From Geothrix sp. 21YS21S-2 (GTDB lineage: Bacteria; Acidobacteriota; Holophagae; Holophagales; Holophagaceae), in contig NZ_CP132910.1 in the NCBI RefSeq assembly GCF_030846775.1, positions 1-64,000 on the forward strand: a stretch of DNA of 64,000 nucleotides. The letters run 5' to 3'. Positions 6,296 to 17,811 of the stretch are shown here, piece after piece. The notes below the pieces were generated by a model. It saw nothing but the letters and a program-made list of their open reading frames with translations. It had not been told where the DNA came from and did not search any database. Numbering within the stretch: position 1 is the stretch's first letter; the number at the start of each line of letters is the position of its first letter. Made by a program: the position numbers and the translations under genes.

Positions 6296-9250
6296 ATGCT
6301 TTCCCGGGACGAACTTTGGCAGCGCCTGAGCGGCGACGGTTTCTGGGCCCTTCCCTGGGCCCTGGGGGCCGCCTGCGCCGTTCCGTGGGCCCTGCCGGAA
6401 GCCTGGGACGGCAGGCTCCCCCTGGGGGCGCGGCTGGCGGGGTGGGCCGCCGTGGCCTGTTCCCTGCCCCTGGCGCCGCGCCGGCGCTGGATCGGGCTCT
6501 GCCTGGCCATCGCCCTGGCCTGGGGCACCCTGGGCGGGCTGGGGCGCCTGGCCCGGTGGGAATGCGCGCTTCCCGCGGGGCCCGCGCGGATCCGGGGCGT
6601 CCTGGCGGCGCCCTGGGCGCTGCGGGGCCGCTCCCGGGCCGGGGCCCTGCGCGTCGAAGCGCCGGAGGCCCTGCGGGGCCTGGCGCTTCCCTTGGACCTT
6701 CCCGCCTCGGGCGTGCCGCCGCCCCCGCCGGGCACCCCCGTGGCCTTCGGGGCCGACCTCCAGCGGGTGGAGGCAGGCCCCGGGTTCCTCGCCGAGCGCC
6801 CGCGGTGGCGCGCCCGGGAGGCGGGGGCCCCCCGGAGGCTGCGCCTGCCCTCGTCCCTGGTGCTGGAGGTCCTGGGCCCGCCCCGGCCCTCCCCGCTGCT
6901 GGCGCTGCGCGCCTGGGTCCACGCGAGGTTCCTCGCGCTGCCGCTCTCCGCCCCGGCCCGGGACCTCTGGGGCGCCCTCACCCTGGGCATCCCTCCCGCC
7001 CACGGGGAGGCCTTCAGCCCCTTCGTCCAGAGCGGGACCATCCACACCCTCGTCGTCTCCGGACTGCAGGTGTCCCTCGTCATGGCGGGCCTGGAGGCCC
7101 TGTGGCGGCGCGCCCTGGGCCGCGGCAGCCCCGCCGCCGCCATGGCGGGGGGCCTGGCCTACTGCGCCCTGGTGGGGTTCACCGCCCCGGTGTGGCGCGG
7201 CTTCCTCATGGGCCTCGCCTGGGCCGCGGCCAGGGGCACCGGGTGGAAGGTCCCCCAGGTCGTGACCCTCCACGGCGCGCTGGTGGCGTGGCTCCTGGTC
7301 CACCCCGCGGCCGGGTGCGATCCCGGCTTCCTCCTGTCCTGGCTCGCCCTGACCGGCCTGCTGTGGGGCAGCCGCCCCCTGGCCGGGCTCCTGGGGCCGC
7401 TGGCGGGGCGATTCGCCGGGCCCCTGGCGAGGGTGCTGGCCCCCTGGCTCTCCACGTTGCCCCTGCTGGCCCTGTTCCACGGGGGCGCTCCCCTGTGGTC
7501 CGCCGCCGCCAACCTGGCCCTCCTTCCCGTGGTGGCCGTGCTGGCGCTCCTGTGCCTCGCCCTGGTCTTCCTGCCGGCGCCCTGGGCCGTGGCGCCCCTC
7601 GGCCACGTCCTGGCCTGGGTGGGCGGGACCCTGGTGCCCGCCTTCGCCCGCGTCGTCCCCCTCGCCACGGGCACCCTCTGGCCCTGGGCCGCCCTGGGCC
7701 TGGGCTGGGTCCTCCTGGCGCAGCTCCATGCCGGGTTCCGCCGCACCCGCTGGCTCACCGCGGCCCTGGTGGCGGGCTCCCTGGGTCTGCTGGCCTCCAG
7801 GGGCACCGGAAGCCCTCCCCGCGCCTTGAGCATCGAGGCCCTGGACGTCGGCCAGGGCGATGCCCTCCTGATCCGCGTCCCGGGCGGCGACGCCACCCTG
7901 GTGGATACCGGCCCCGACGCCGGCTCCGCCCGGAGGATCGCGCGGGTCCTGGCCCGGCGCGGCGTCCGGGAGCCCCTCCACCTCATCCTCACCCATCCCC
8001 ATCAGGACCACGCCGGCGGGTGGGAGGCCCTGGAGAGCCTCTGGCCCCTGGCCTCGGTGAGCCGGCCGGCCATGGCCCCGGCGAAGTGGGAGCCCTTCGG
8101 CGCCGCGCCCTCCCGGCTACGCGCCCTCCCGTTGCGCCGCGGCGACGCGTGGAACCGCGGCGGGGCCTCCTTCTCCGTGCGGTGGCCGCCGGGCCCCATG
8201 GCCCTGCGGGACGTGAACATGAACTCCCTCGTCCTGCGCGTGGCCTGGCGCGGCCGGGAACTCTGGCTCATGGGCGACGCCCTGGCCACCCAGGAGCGCG
8301 ACCTCCTGGACCTGGGGGACCCCGGTCCCCCCGCCCCCGGACGGCTCCTGAAGGCCGGCCACCACGGCAGCCGCAGCGCCTCCGGATCCGCCTGGACCGC
8401 GGCCCTGGACCCGCGGCTGGCCCTGGTGTGCGCCGGCCGCGGCAACGTCTTCGGCCACCCCCACCCCGAGGCCCTGGAAGCCCTGGCCGGCGCCCACCTG
8501 TTCGTCACCGGGGACTGCCTGGGCATCCGCGCCGAGGCCGTGCCCGCGGGCTGGCTCGTGGAGACGGGCAGGGGCCGGAGCCTCCTCCTGGCCTCACCGC
8601 CCCCCGAAGACCCCCAGCCCAGCCAGGCGCGCCATCAGCTCCCGGCTCACCCGCTCATGGTTCTCCCGCCACTCCCGGTGCGCCTCGGGCCCCACGCGGT
8701 TCGCCACCGCCAGCACGGCCCCGCAGGGCACGCCCGCCTCCGCGCAGGCCGCAAAGACCCCCGTGAGCTCCAGGTGCTCCACGGCCGCCAGCTCCCCCAG
8801 GCGCCGCGCCCCCTCCTCCGTGCGCGTAATTCCCGGCGGCACCGCCACGGAATGGGCCGGGAAGGGCAGGGCCGGCACGAGGGTCGCGGGCCACCGGACG
8901 ACTTCGATGGCCGGCCGGTAGGCCCGCCCCTCCAGCTCATCCAGGGAGATGGCCAGGGCCTCCGAGGCCCAGACGGCGTCCCCCGGCTGGAGCCGCGCGT
9001 CGTAGGACCCGCAGGTGCCCACGAACAGGACGCGTTCCGGATCCAGCTCCGACAGCAACCGAACGGTCGCCACCGCGGCCGTGAGCGCCCCGACGCCGGT
9101 GCAGGCCACCCGCCAGCCGGCGGGAGGGGTGGCGTCCCACCCGGCGAGTTCGGGGGGGAAGGCTGCGAGGAGGAGGGAGGGGCGGGGGGGCATGGGCCCA
9201 TGGTACGACAGGGCCTTGCGGGTTGCTCCGGTCTCCTGGCCCCCAAATGA
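6296..9250 (+). CDS. comEC: ComEC/Rec2 DNA-uptake channel (recognisable part ends near 8605)
   Basis: ComEC forms the inner-membrane channel that takes up single-stranded DNA during transformation. The N-terminus has several hydrophobic helices. The Competence domain follows from about residue 215 (LTLGIPPAHGEAFSPFVQSGTIHTLVVSGLQ), with many transmembrane segments. A C-terminal metallo-beta-lactamase domain starts near residue 515 (IEALDVGQGDALLIRVPGGDATLVDTGPD, then THPHQDHAGG and GHHGS). Homology appears to end at about residue 770 (base 8605). The frame then stays open for another 645 bases, exactly antisense to the nucleosidase gene, up to a TGA at 9248. The final 215 Pro/Arg/His-rich residues look like antisense translation. 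The real stop may have been lost, or there is a frameshift near 8600. Confidence 0.85.
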   Translation: MLSRDELWQRLSGDGFWALPWALGAACAVPWALPEAWDGRLPLGARLAGWAAVACSLPLAPRRRWIGLCLAIALAWGTLGGLGRLARWECALPAGPARIRGVLAAPWALRGRSRAGALRVEAPEALRGLALPLDLPASGVPPPPPGTPVAFGADLQRVEAGPGFLAERPRWRAREAGAPRRLRLPSSLVLEVLGPPRPSPLLALRAWVHARFLALPLSAPARDLWGALTLGIPPAHGEAFSPFVQSGTIHTLVVSGLQVSLVMAGLEALWRRALGRGSPAAAMAGGLAYCALVGFTAPVWRGFLMGLAWAAARGTGWKVPQVVTLHGALVAWLLVHPAAGCDPGFLLSWLALTGLLWGSRPLAGLLGPLAGRFAGPLARVLAPWLSTLPLLALFHGGAPLWSAAANLALLPVVAVLALLCLALVFLPAPWAVAPLGHVLAWVGGTLVPAFARVVPLATGTLWPWAALGLGWVLLAQLHAGFRRTRWLTAALVAGSLGLLASRGTGSPPRALSIEALDVGQGDALLIRVPGGDATLVDTGPDAGSARRIARVLARRGVREPLHLILTHPHQDHAGGWEALESLWPLASVSRPAMAPAKWEPFGAAPSRLRALPLRRGDAWNRGGASFSVRWPPGPMALRDVNMNSLVLRVAWRGRELWLMGDALATQERDLLDLGDPGPPAPGRLLKAGHHGSRSASGSAWTAALDPRLALVCAGRGNVFGHPHPEALEALAGAHLFVTGDCLGIRAEAVPAGWLVETGRGRSLLLASPPPEDPQPSQARHQLPAHPLMVLPPLPVRLGPHAVRHRQHGPAGHARLRAGRKDPRELQVLHGRQLPQAPRPLLRARNSRRHRHGMGREGQGRHEGRGPPDDFDGRPVGPPLQLIQGDGQGLRGPDGVPRLEPRVVGPAGAHEQDAFRIQLRQQPNGRHRGRERPDAGAGHPPAGGRGGVPPGEFGGEGCEEEGGAGGHGPMVRQGLAGCSGLLAPK
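8594..9193 (-). CDS. mqnB: Nucleoside phosphorylase-fold protein, probable futalosine hydrolase
   Basis: The 199-residue protein has the PNP/MTAN fold signatures. These are a GVG turn followed by an Ala-rich helix (CTGVGALTAAVATVRLLSEL), the base-binding VLFVGTCGSYDARLQPGDAVWASEAL, and a later acidic patch before LTGVFAACAEAGVPCGAVLAVANRVG. Length and the VGTCGSY and LQPGD pieces fit futalosine hydrolase (MqnB), which removes hypoxanthine from futalosine in the alternative menaquinone pathway. MTA/SAH nucleosidases share the fold, so the substrate is inferred. No other mqn gene is in the window. It converges on comEC and overlaps its open frame completely. Confidence 0.7.
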   Translation of the reverse strand: MPPRPSLLLAAFPPELAGWDATPPAGWRVACTGVGALTAAVATVRLLSELDPERVLFVGTCGSYDARLQPGDAVWASEALAISLDELEGRAYRPAIEVVRWPATLVPALPFPAHSVAVPPGITRTEEGARRLGELAAVEHLELTGVFAACAEAGVPCGAVLAVANRVGPEAHREWRENHERVSRELMARLAGLGVFGGR

Positions 9251-9275
9251 AAAGGGGCGCCTGGGCGCCCCTTCT
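9251..9275 (-). terminator. Hairpin terminator between comEC/mqnB and ppdK
   Basis: A 7 bp GC stem (GGGGCGC at 9254-9260 with GCGCCCC at 9265-9271) has a CTGG loop and is followed on the minus strand by TTTT. It lies 19 bases past the ppdK stop and also just after the comEC-frame TGA, so it could serve both directions. Confidence 0.7.
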
Positions 9276-9294
9276 CATCTGTCTGCCGCAGGAA

Positions 9295-12018
<2,724 letters not shown>

Positions 12019-12213
12019 AAGCTCCTCGGAGAAAAAACCAAATTAGGCTCCAGTCTAGCCGACTGACGGGAAAAGTCCTGCCTTAATTCCGGACCGGGCA
12101 GTCGTCATAACTGCTCCGAACAGCAGGGTTAGGTTGGTAAATAACGCTTTGAGGAAGGCGCTGGATGTGAGATGATGATCGATTCGCGTCGTGATGACGC
12201 TGGAGGCACACCC

Positions 12214-13425
12214 ATGGCGACCCCCCCCCGCAAGGACTCGAAGAAGCGAGTGAGCGCAAAGAAGCCTGGGGGACCGGTTCGCACCGGCGGCAAGCCCGTA
12301 TCCCGGGCCGGTTCCAAGCCCCCTTCCCGGACGGGGGCCAAGCCCGCGCCCAGGACCGGTTCCAGGCCGGCCCCCCGGACCGCCGCCAAACCCGACTTCC
12401 GGAACGAAGTGAACCCTGCCTACTGGCCTGACGAGACCCCCGCTTCCCGCCCCGAGGGCAAGCCTTCCTCCCGGACCGGCGAGCGTTCTGCGAACCGCAC
12501 CGGCGAGCGGCCTGCGACCCGCACTGGCGAGCGGCCTGCGAACCGCACCGGCGAGCGGCCTGCGACCCGCACTGGCGAGCGGCCTGCGAACCGCACCGGC
12601 GAGCGGCCTGCGACCCGCACCGGCGAGCGGCCTGCCTCGCGCAGCGGCGCCCCGGCCAAATCCGGCCTCAAGCCCCGCGCCAAGGCCCAGCCGGGCGCCA
12701 AGCCCAAAACCGTCCAATCGGGCGACCGCCTTCAGAAGATCCTCGCCGCGGCGGGGGTGGACTCCCGGCGGGCCTGCGAGCAGATCATCCTGGACGGGCG
12801 CGTCCAGGTGAACGGGGTCACCGTCACGGAGCTGGGCACCCGCGCGGATGCCCGCCGGGACGAGATCACGGTGGACCTCCAGCCCATCACCCGGGAGAAC
12901 CTGGTCTACATCCTTCTGAACAAGCCCAAGGGCTACGTCACGAGCGTGAAGGACGACCAGGGGCGGCCCACGGTCATGGCGCTCATCCACGGGGTTGACG
13001 CGCGGGTGTATCCCGTCGGGCGACTGGATTTCAATTCCGAAGGGCTGCTCCTGCTCACCAACGACGGGGCCCTGGCGCAGCGGCTCATGGCGCCCGAGTT
13101 CCATGTGCCCAAGGTCTACCTGGTGAAGATCCACCGCATGCCCAAGCCCGAGACCCTGGACGAGTTCCGGGAGGGGTTCCGCCTGGACGGGCGGCGGCTC
13201 AAGCCCTGCGGCATCGAGATCGCCGAGAAGGCGGACAACCCCTGGCTGCGCGTCACCCTCATCGAAGGCAAGAACCAGCAGATCCGCAAGATGTTTGCCG
13301 CAGTGGGGCACCCGGTGTCCAAGCTGCGCCGCATCCAGTTCGGTCCCCTGGACGATCCCGCGATCAAGCCCGGCGAGTGGAAGTTCTTGAATCCCCAGGA
13401 ACTCGCGGCGCTGAAGGCCCTCTAG
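12214..13425 (+). CDS. rluB: RluB/RsuA-family pseudouridine synthase with repetitive basic N-terminal extension
   Basis: This protein isomerises a uridine in rRNA, most likely in 23S rRNA. It has 403 residues from the ATG at 12214, chosen over an ATG 14 codons earlier because GGAGG sits 8 bases upstream. Residues 1-168 are a disordered Arg/Lys/Pro-rich extension that includes seven copies of an 8-residue unit (ERPANRTG/ERPATRTG). An S4 RNA-binding domain starts at about 170 (GDRLQKILAAAGVDSRRACEQIILDGRVQVNG). The catalytic domain contains GRLDFNSEGLLLLTND, with Asp272 as the expected nucleophile. The last codon and the TAG stop lie at the edge of an inverted repeat shared with the gene across the gap. 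Confidence 0.9.
   Translation: MATPPRKDSKKRVSAKKPGGPVRTGGKPVSRAGSKPPSRTGAKPAPRTGSRPAPRTAAKPDFRNEVNPAYWPDETPASRPEGKPSSRTGERSANRTGERPATRTGERPANRTGERPATRTGERPANRTGERPATRTGERPASRSGAPAKSGLKPRAKAQPGAKPKTVQSGDRLQKILAAAGVDSRRACEQIILDGRVQVNGVTVTELGTRADARRDEITVDLQPITRENLVYILLNKPKGYVTSVKDDQGRPTVMALIHGVDARVYPVGRLDFNSEGLLLLTNDGALAQRLMAPEFHVPKVYLVKIHRMPKPETLDEFREGFRLDGRRLKPCGIEIAEKADNPWLRVTLIEGKNQQIRKMFAAVGHPVSKLRRIQFGPLDDPAIKPGEWKFLNPQELAALKAL
12481..12648 (+). repeat. Seven tandem 24 bp units inside the rluB-type gene
   Basis: Units begin at 12481 and recur every 24 bases to 12648. They start GAGCGGCCTGCG and end with ACCGGC or ACTGGC. Alternate units encode Asn or Thr at the sixth position, giving a 48 bp higher-order period. 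The array stays in frame (8 codons per unit), so copy number can change without breaking the gene. The first and last units are the most diverged. Confidence 0.95.
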
Positions 13426-13645
13426 TTCGACTGTGGCGTCTGGAAGCCGGGTGGGCCGGGTCCCCCCATCGCGCCCCGATTCGTTGTCGCCGGCAAGCCG
13501 GCGCCAACGGAAAGCCATCGACCAGGTTGGAGGCCTGTGTTGGCACCTGCCAACTCCGATGGATTGCCGAAGCAGCCCTGCCGGCACAGGCTCCCCGGGC
13601 CGGCCTATGGCTCGGAGGGCCTGCTGCGAGTTGAGTCTGGCGAAT
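13422..13645. repeat. Left copy of an inverted ~230 bp repeat (starts at the rluB stop codon)
   Basis: The first 45 or so bases from CTAGTTCGACTGTGGCGTC match the reverse complement of 14608-14652 exactly. Identity continues imperfectly to about 13512, through a small palindrome (GCCGGCAAGCCGGC) at 13489-13502. A more diverged block follows at about 13549-13645. The TAG stop of the rluB-type gene is part of the repeat. Confidence 0.85.
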
Positions 13646-13759
13646 GCCAAAGGGGCCGATGCTGATTAGGCCATGGCCATGCCGAACTAAGCGACGGTCC
13701 AGGATCGAGGTGGTGAACGGGGTGTGCCGGTGCGGCCGCAGAAAGGGCATCGGGGTAAC

Positions 13760-14310
13760 CGCAGGATCAGCATTCGGATGAGGTGCGCCAGCCTTGCGGC
13801 ATCGGGAGGGATCTCGCGTCCAGGCCTCAGGCAGGTAGAGTCGATAGGCCACGGGCAGCGCCGCGACGTGATTGGTCAGCGAAACGTTTTCGCCACTTGG
13901 CAGTTCTGATGGTTGCCCCGGCAGCCGCAGTTTGGGTGGGCCACACCCACGGAATGTCGGCCTTGCCTGGGAAAGGACGTGTCATCGACAATCCACGCCT
14001 CGATTCGGCCCCTGGAGGAGATGAATGGCAGGGCATAAGCCCGGCTAAAATCCAGCACGACCTGGGCATCCCACTCGGAGTCGGTGATGAGCCGCTGGAT
14101 GGAGGCATAGCAGGCTTCAGGGCGCCCCGGATCCAGTCTGGCCGCGATGGGCTCCATGCTTTTGCGCTCCCCGGGAAGCAGGAGCCCACTGCAATACCCG
14201 CACAAAGCTCCTTGCGAACCGGACCATCCGGACAAGCGCAAGGCTTCGGCCACTTGGTTCGAAAAGGCGTCGAACCGGGCCTCGCTTTCAGGGTCCAGTG
14301 CCTCCATCAT
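13760..14310 (-). pseudogene. Decayed IS701-type (DDE) transposase remnant
   Basis: From the ATG at 14310 the frame reads like the N-terminal half of an IS701-family transposase: LLLPGERKSMEPIAARLDP, then IEAWIVDDTSFPRQGRHSVGVAHPNCG and NCQVAKT. The first catalytic Asp would be in IVDDT. Near 13880 the frame breaks. The expected continuation (VAYRLYLPEAWTRDPSRCRKAG) is found in another frame around 13760-13850, after which homology stops. Only about half of a normal 400-residue transposase remains, with at least one frameshift and no C-terminal catalytic Glu region. It is not functional. It lies between two inverted copies of a longer repeat rather than between short IS termini. Confidence 0.8.
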
Positions 14311-14414
14311 CCCCTCCGTGGTGGACCTTCTGTGTGAACCCAACCCCATGGGTTCCCCATGGGGCCGGCTCAGCGACAGGAGAGAGACCGGGCGCCCAAA
14401 TCCAAATCAGCGTC

Positions 14415-14652
14415 GGCGCGACCCGGACTGAACCCTGCTCCACTGGCAGCTGGCCTTCAAAACCATAGGCCAGCCCGGGGAGCCAACGCTCATGCAGCGG
14501 CCAGAGGCACCCATCGGAGTTGGTGGGTGTGAACATGCTCCTCGCGTCCCAGGTCGGGATCTCTCCGTTGGCGCCGGCTTGCCGGCGACAACGAAACCGG
14601 GCGAAATGGGGGGACCCGGCCCACCCGGCTTCCAGACGCCACAGTCGAACTA
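14415..14652. repeat. Right copy of the inverted ~230 bp repeat (ends at the diguanylate cyclase stop codon)
   Basis: This is the reverse-complement partner of 13422-13645. The outer part at 14563-14652 is closely matched and the inner part at about 14415-14523 is weakly matched. The palindrome GCCGGCTTGCCGGC recurs at 14573-14586. The TAG of the minus-strand diguanylate cyclase gene (14650-14652) lies inside the repeat, mirroring the other end. Bases 13426-14649 hold no intact gene, only these repeats and the transposase remnant. Confidence 0.85.
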
Positions 14653-17600
14653 GCCAGGCCACACGAAGCCGGGCTCCGAGCTGGTCACGTCCATCAGGCC
14701 CTTTGACGCGGCCCAGCCCACATCCCAGGTCTTCATGCCCTCCAGGAGCGAGACATCGCCGTCGGGGGGCATGAGGGCCCCCACCCAGCGGTCGCGGCCG
14801 GTGTTCTTGGCGGCGTAGAGGCACTGGTCGGCCAGCTTCAGGGCCTGCTGCCAGTCGGCGAGCTCGGGGTGGTGGGGGTGGACGGGGAGGGCGGTGAAGC
14901 CGATGGACCAGCTCTTCTGGAATTCCACCCCGCCGGGGAGCACGAAGGTGCAGGCACGGATGGCCTCCAGCAGTCCGTTGGCGATGGCGGGGGCGCCGCT
15001 GCGCCGGGTGCGCCGGGCCACCAGCAGGAATTCCTCGCCGCCCCAGCGCACCAGGGAATCGGTGGCCCGGGTGTTGGCCCTGAGGATCTCGGAGAGCTGC
15101 TTGAGCACCAGGTCGCCGGCCAGATGGCCGTGGGTGTCGTTGACGGACTTGAAGTGATCGATGTCCATCAGGAACAGGAGGATGTCCTCCTTGTTGAGGA
15201 GGGGGTCCTGGCCGGTGTCAAGGTGTTCCCGGAAGGCCCGCTGGGCCTGGAGGGCGTCGGTGGGCAGGGAGAGGTCCAGGAAGCGGCGGTTGTGGAGGCC
15301 GGTGAGGGGGTCCACCAGGGACGCCTCCTCCAGGGCCCGGTTGGCTTTTTCCAGCTGCTTCTTGGAGGCCTCCAGGGCCTCGGTGCGGGTGGCGACCATG
15401 GCCTCCAGGGCGGCGTTGCGCCGGTGGAGCTGGGCGGTGCGCCGGCGGAAGCCCAGGAGGACCACGCCTCCGGCCGCGAGGGCCGAGAGGGTGCGGAACC
15501 ACCAGGTTCCCCACCAGGGCGGGAGGATCCGGAAGGAGAACCCGGCCACCGGCCCGGGGGGGCCGTCATTGAAGCGGCTGCGCACCTCGAACCGGTAGTT
15601 GCCGGCCGGCAGGGCGGGATAGCGCGCCTCGTAGATCCGCGTCTCGCGCCACTCGTTCTCCAGGCCGACCAGACGCACCTCGTGGCTGATGCGGCTCTCG
15701 TTCTGGAAGGAGAGGCCGGAGAAGTGGAAGGAGAGCGTGCGGTTCGCGTAGGGGATCCGGGGGCTGGCTTCGTCCACGGCGTGCTCGCGGCGCAGGTCGG
15801 TGATCTCCTGGATCTTGGCCACGGGGGGCGGGGGCGGGCCCTGGTAGGCCCGGGGCTGGAAGTAGGAGATGCCGTTGGCGAATCCCTGCCAGAGGCCTCC
15901 GTCGGGGTCGATGGTGAGGCCGTTGGCCATGGGGTCCTGGCTGATGAGGCCGTCGCTCTTGCTGAAGACATCGAGGTCCTTGCCGTCCCAGCGTTTCATG
16001 CCCCCGCCGGTGCCGAGCCAGAGGATGCCCTTGGGGTCGAAGCCCATGCTCAGGATGCTGTCCCTGAAAAGGCCTTCGGGCTGGGTGCGGGACTCCGCCA
16101 CCTGCCAGGCGCCGTTCACGCGGGCCAGGCGGCTGATGCCCTTGGCGTCGAGGTACGAGACCCACATGAAGCCCCGGGGGTCCCGGGCCAGGCTGGCGCA
16201 GTTGGTGCCGAGCAGGCCCTGCTCCCGGCCCAGGCGGGTCCATTTGCGGTTCTCCAGGAAATACAGGCCGTGCTCGCCGGCGGCCCAGAGGCCCCCGCCC
16301 AGGTCCTTGCGGAGGGAATTCACCCTCTCCTCGGCCTGGTGGCCTGGGAAGGGCAGGTGCTCCGTCTTCCAGCCCCCCCTGTCCCGGGAGACCTGGTAGA
16401 CGCCGTCGGTGCGCGAACCCAGGTAGGCCCCGCCCTCCGGGGCGCTGGCGATGGTGAGGATCAGGTTGCTGGTCTTGCAGGGTTTGATCGAGATCTTCTC
16501 CACGCGGTCCGTCTTGAGGTCCAGGCGGAAGACGGTGTTGAAGTCCTCGTTCTTTCCGGATCCGCCGAACCAGAGGGCTTCGCGGCCGTTGCCGCCCCCG
16601 GACAGGAGGGTGCGGCCCTCCGTGCCGTGCAGCACGCTCCAGGTCTCGCCCTTGAGCACGGCCACGCCGCTGTCGGTGCAGGCGAAGACCCTTCCGTCGG
16701 CGCTGTGGCCGATGTCCCACACCGAAGGGGAGGGCAGGCCCTGGTGGAGGCCGAAGTTCGTCCAGAGGGAGCGCCCCTTGAGCTTGTGGATACCCTCGCT
16801 GGTCACCCAGAGGTTGCCCTCCCGGTCCAGGTACGTGAGGGAGGCCCAGCCGCCGGGAAGGCCCTTGGACTCGCCCAGGGTCCAGGCCTCGTCCCCGTCG
16901 AAGCACACCAGTCCCTTGGAGGTGCCCACCCAGATCCGGCCCGCGCTGTCCTCGATGGGGGGGTAGGGGTTGTAGGTGTTGCTGGGCAGCTTGGAGGAGA
17001 GGTCGACCCAGGAGGCGTCCCAGCCGTTCCGGCGCCAGAGGCTCTTGCGGTCCCGGAGGAAGATCCGGCCCGAGCGGTCCTGGAGGATCCGGCAGCCGGT
17101 GCCGTGGAAGGTGGGCGGCAGGTCCAGGCTGCTCCACGCGCCCGCGAGCCGGCGCCAGAGCTGGGTCTCCGTGGTGAGGAGCAGGGTCCGCAGGTCCCGG
17201 GAGGCCCATCCGGACGTGATCTGGTCGGGCAGGGTCTTCACCACGGCCATGGGCTCGTTCCCGTGCCTTCCGAACACGGCCTTGCCCTGGACGGCCACGG
17301 CATTCCCGTTGGAGCCCAGGGCCAGGAACGGGGACCGCTGGCGGGGCAGGCCCTCCACGGGCTTGAGGTCCCGGCCTTCCAGCCGGAAGATGCCGTCATC
17401 CGTGCCGACCCACAGGCCCCCGGTGGGAGATGCGGCCATCTCCCAGATGATGCTCGACTTGAGACTCTGGCCCCAGAGCTGGAAGTGGTGTCCGTCGTAG
17501 CGGTAGAGCCCGTCCTCGGTGCCGGCCCACAGGTAGCCTTCGGCGTCCTGGGTGAAACTGTAGACGCTGAGGTTGGTGAGCCCGTCCTCGACCCCATAGC

Positions 17601-17667
17601 TCTGGAACGAGAAGACCCCCGGCGGCACCTTTCGCCCGGCGGCGGGTGCTCCGAGGAGGGGCAGCAA
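14650..17667 (-). CDS. Two-component-propeller diguanylate cyclase (exported sensor plus GGDEF)
   Basis: This protein senses outside the membrane and makes cyclic di-GMP inside. From TTG 17667 it has 1005 residues. Up to about residue 650 are regulator-propeller repeats with the usual signature (GLTNLSVYSFTQDAEGYLWAGTEDGLYRYDG and many similar blades). A Y_Y_Y domain follows, then a transmembrane helix near 725-745, a short coiled coil and a GGDEF domain (VDPLTGLHNRRFLDL). The active site is WGGEEF, near residue 876. An RxxD inhibitory site (RATD) sits five residues before it, so product inhibition is likely. The start is uncertain: a perfect AAGGAGG at 17706-17712 is followed six bases later by ATC, and an in-frame signal-peptide-like stretch (RTVLGRAVAGSILLLPLLGAPAAG) begins there. 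Confidence 0.88.
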   Translation of the reverse strand: MLPLLGAPAAGRKVPPGVFSFQSYGVEDGLTNLSVYSFTQDAEGYLWAGTEDGLYRYDGHHFQLWGQSLKSSIIWEMAASPTGGLWVGTDDGIFRLEGRDLKPVEGLPRQRSPFLALGSNGNAVAVQGKAVFGRHGNEPMAVVKTLPDQITSGWASRDLRTLLLTTETQLWRRLAGAWSSLDLPPTFHGTGCRILQDRSGRIFLRDRKSLWRRNGWDASWVDLSSKLPSNTYNPYPPIEDSAGRIWVGTSKGLVCFDGDEAWTLGESKGLPGGWASLTYLDREGNLWVTSEGIHKLKGRSLWTNFGLHQGLPSPSVWDIGHSADGRVFACTDSGVAVLKGETWSVLHGTEGRTLLSGGGNGREALWFGGSGKNEDFNTVFRLDLKTDRVEKISIKPCKTSNLILTIASAPEGGAYLGSRTDGVYQVSRDRGGWKTEHLPFPGHQAEERVNSLRKDLGGGLWAAGEHGLYFLENRKWTRLGREQGLLGTNCASLARDPRGFMWVSYLDAKGISRLARVNGAWQVAESRTQPEGLFRDSILSMGFDPKGILWLGTGGGMKRWDGKDLDVFSKSDGLISQDPMANGLTIDPDGGLWQGFANGISYFQPRAYQGPPPPPVAKIQEITDLRREHAVDEASPRIPYANRTLSFHFSGLSFQNESRISHEVRLVGLENEWRETRIYEARYPALPAGNYRFEVRSRFNDGPPGPVAGFSFRILPPWWGTWWFRTLSALAAGGVVLLGFRRRTAQLHRRNAALEAMVATRTEALEASKKQLEKANRALEEASLVDPLTGLHNRRFLDLSLPTDALQAQRAFREHLDTGQDPLLNKEDILLFLMDIDHFKSVNDTHGHLAGDLVLKQLSEILRANTRATDSLVRWGGEEFLLVARRTRRSGAPAIANGLLEAIRACTFVLPGGVEFQKSWSIGFTALPVHPHHPELADWQQALKLADQCLYAAKNTGRDRWVGALMPPDGDVSLLEGMKTWDVGWAASKGLMDVTSSEPGFVWPG

Positions 17668-17811
17668 GAGGATCGAGCCTGCGACTGCGCGGCCCAGGAC
17701 CGTACGGATGGATGACCTCCTTGGGGTTCAGTTGCGTGGCGGGAGGGCGGGATCGGTTGGGATATTGTTCAAGAAGAACATACTTGCCTTCAGCGGGATG
17801 TTCAAGTGGGC

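Noticed and set aside
8606-9250. Extended ComEC C-terminal domain
   Set aside because: The 215 residues are Pro/Arg/His-rich and antisense to a clear nucleosidase gene; treated as a runaway frame, not a domain.
12481-12648. CRISPR-like tandem repeats
   Set aside because: Units are contiguous with no spacers and lie in frame inside a coding sequence.
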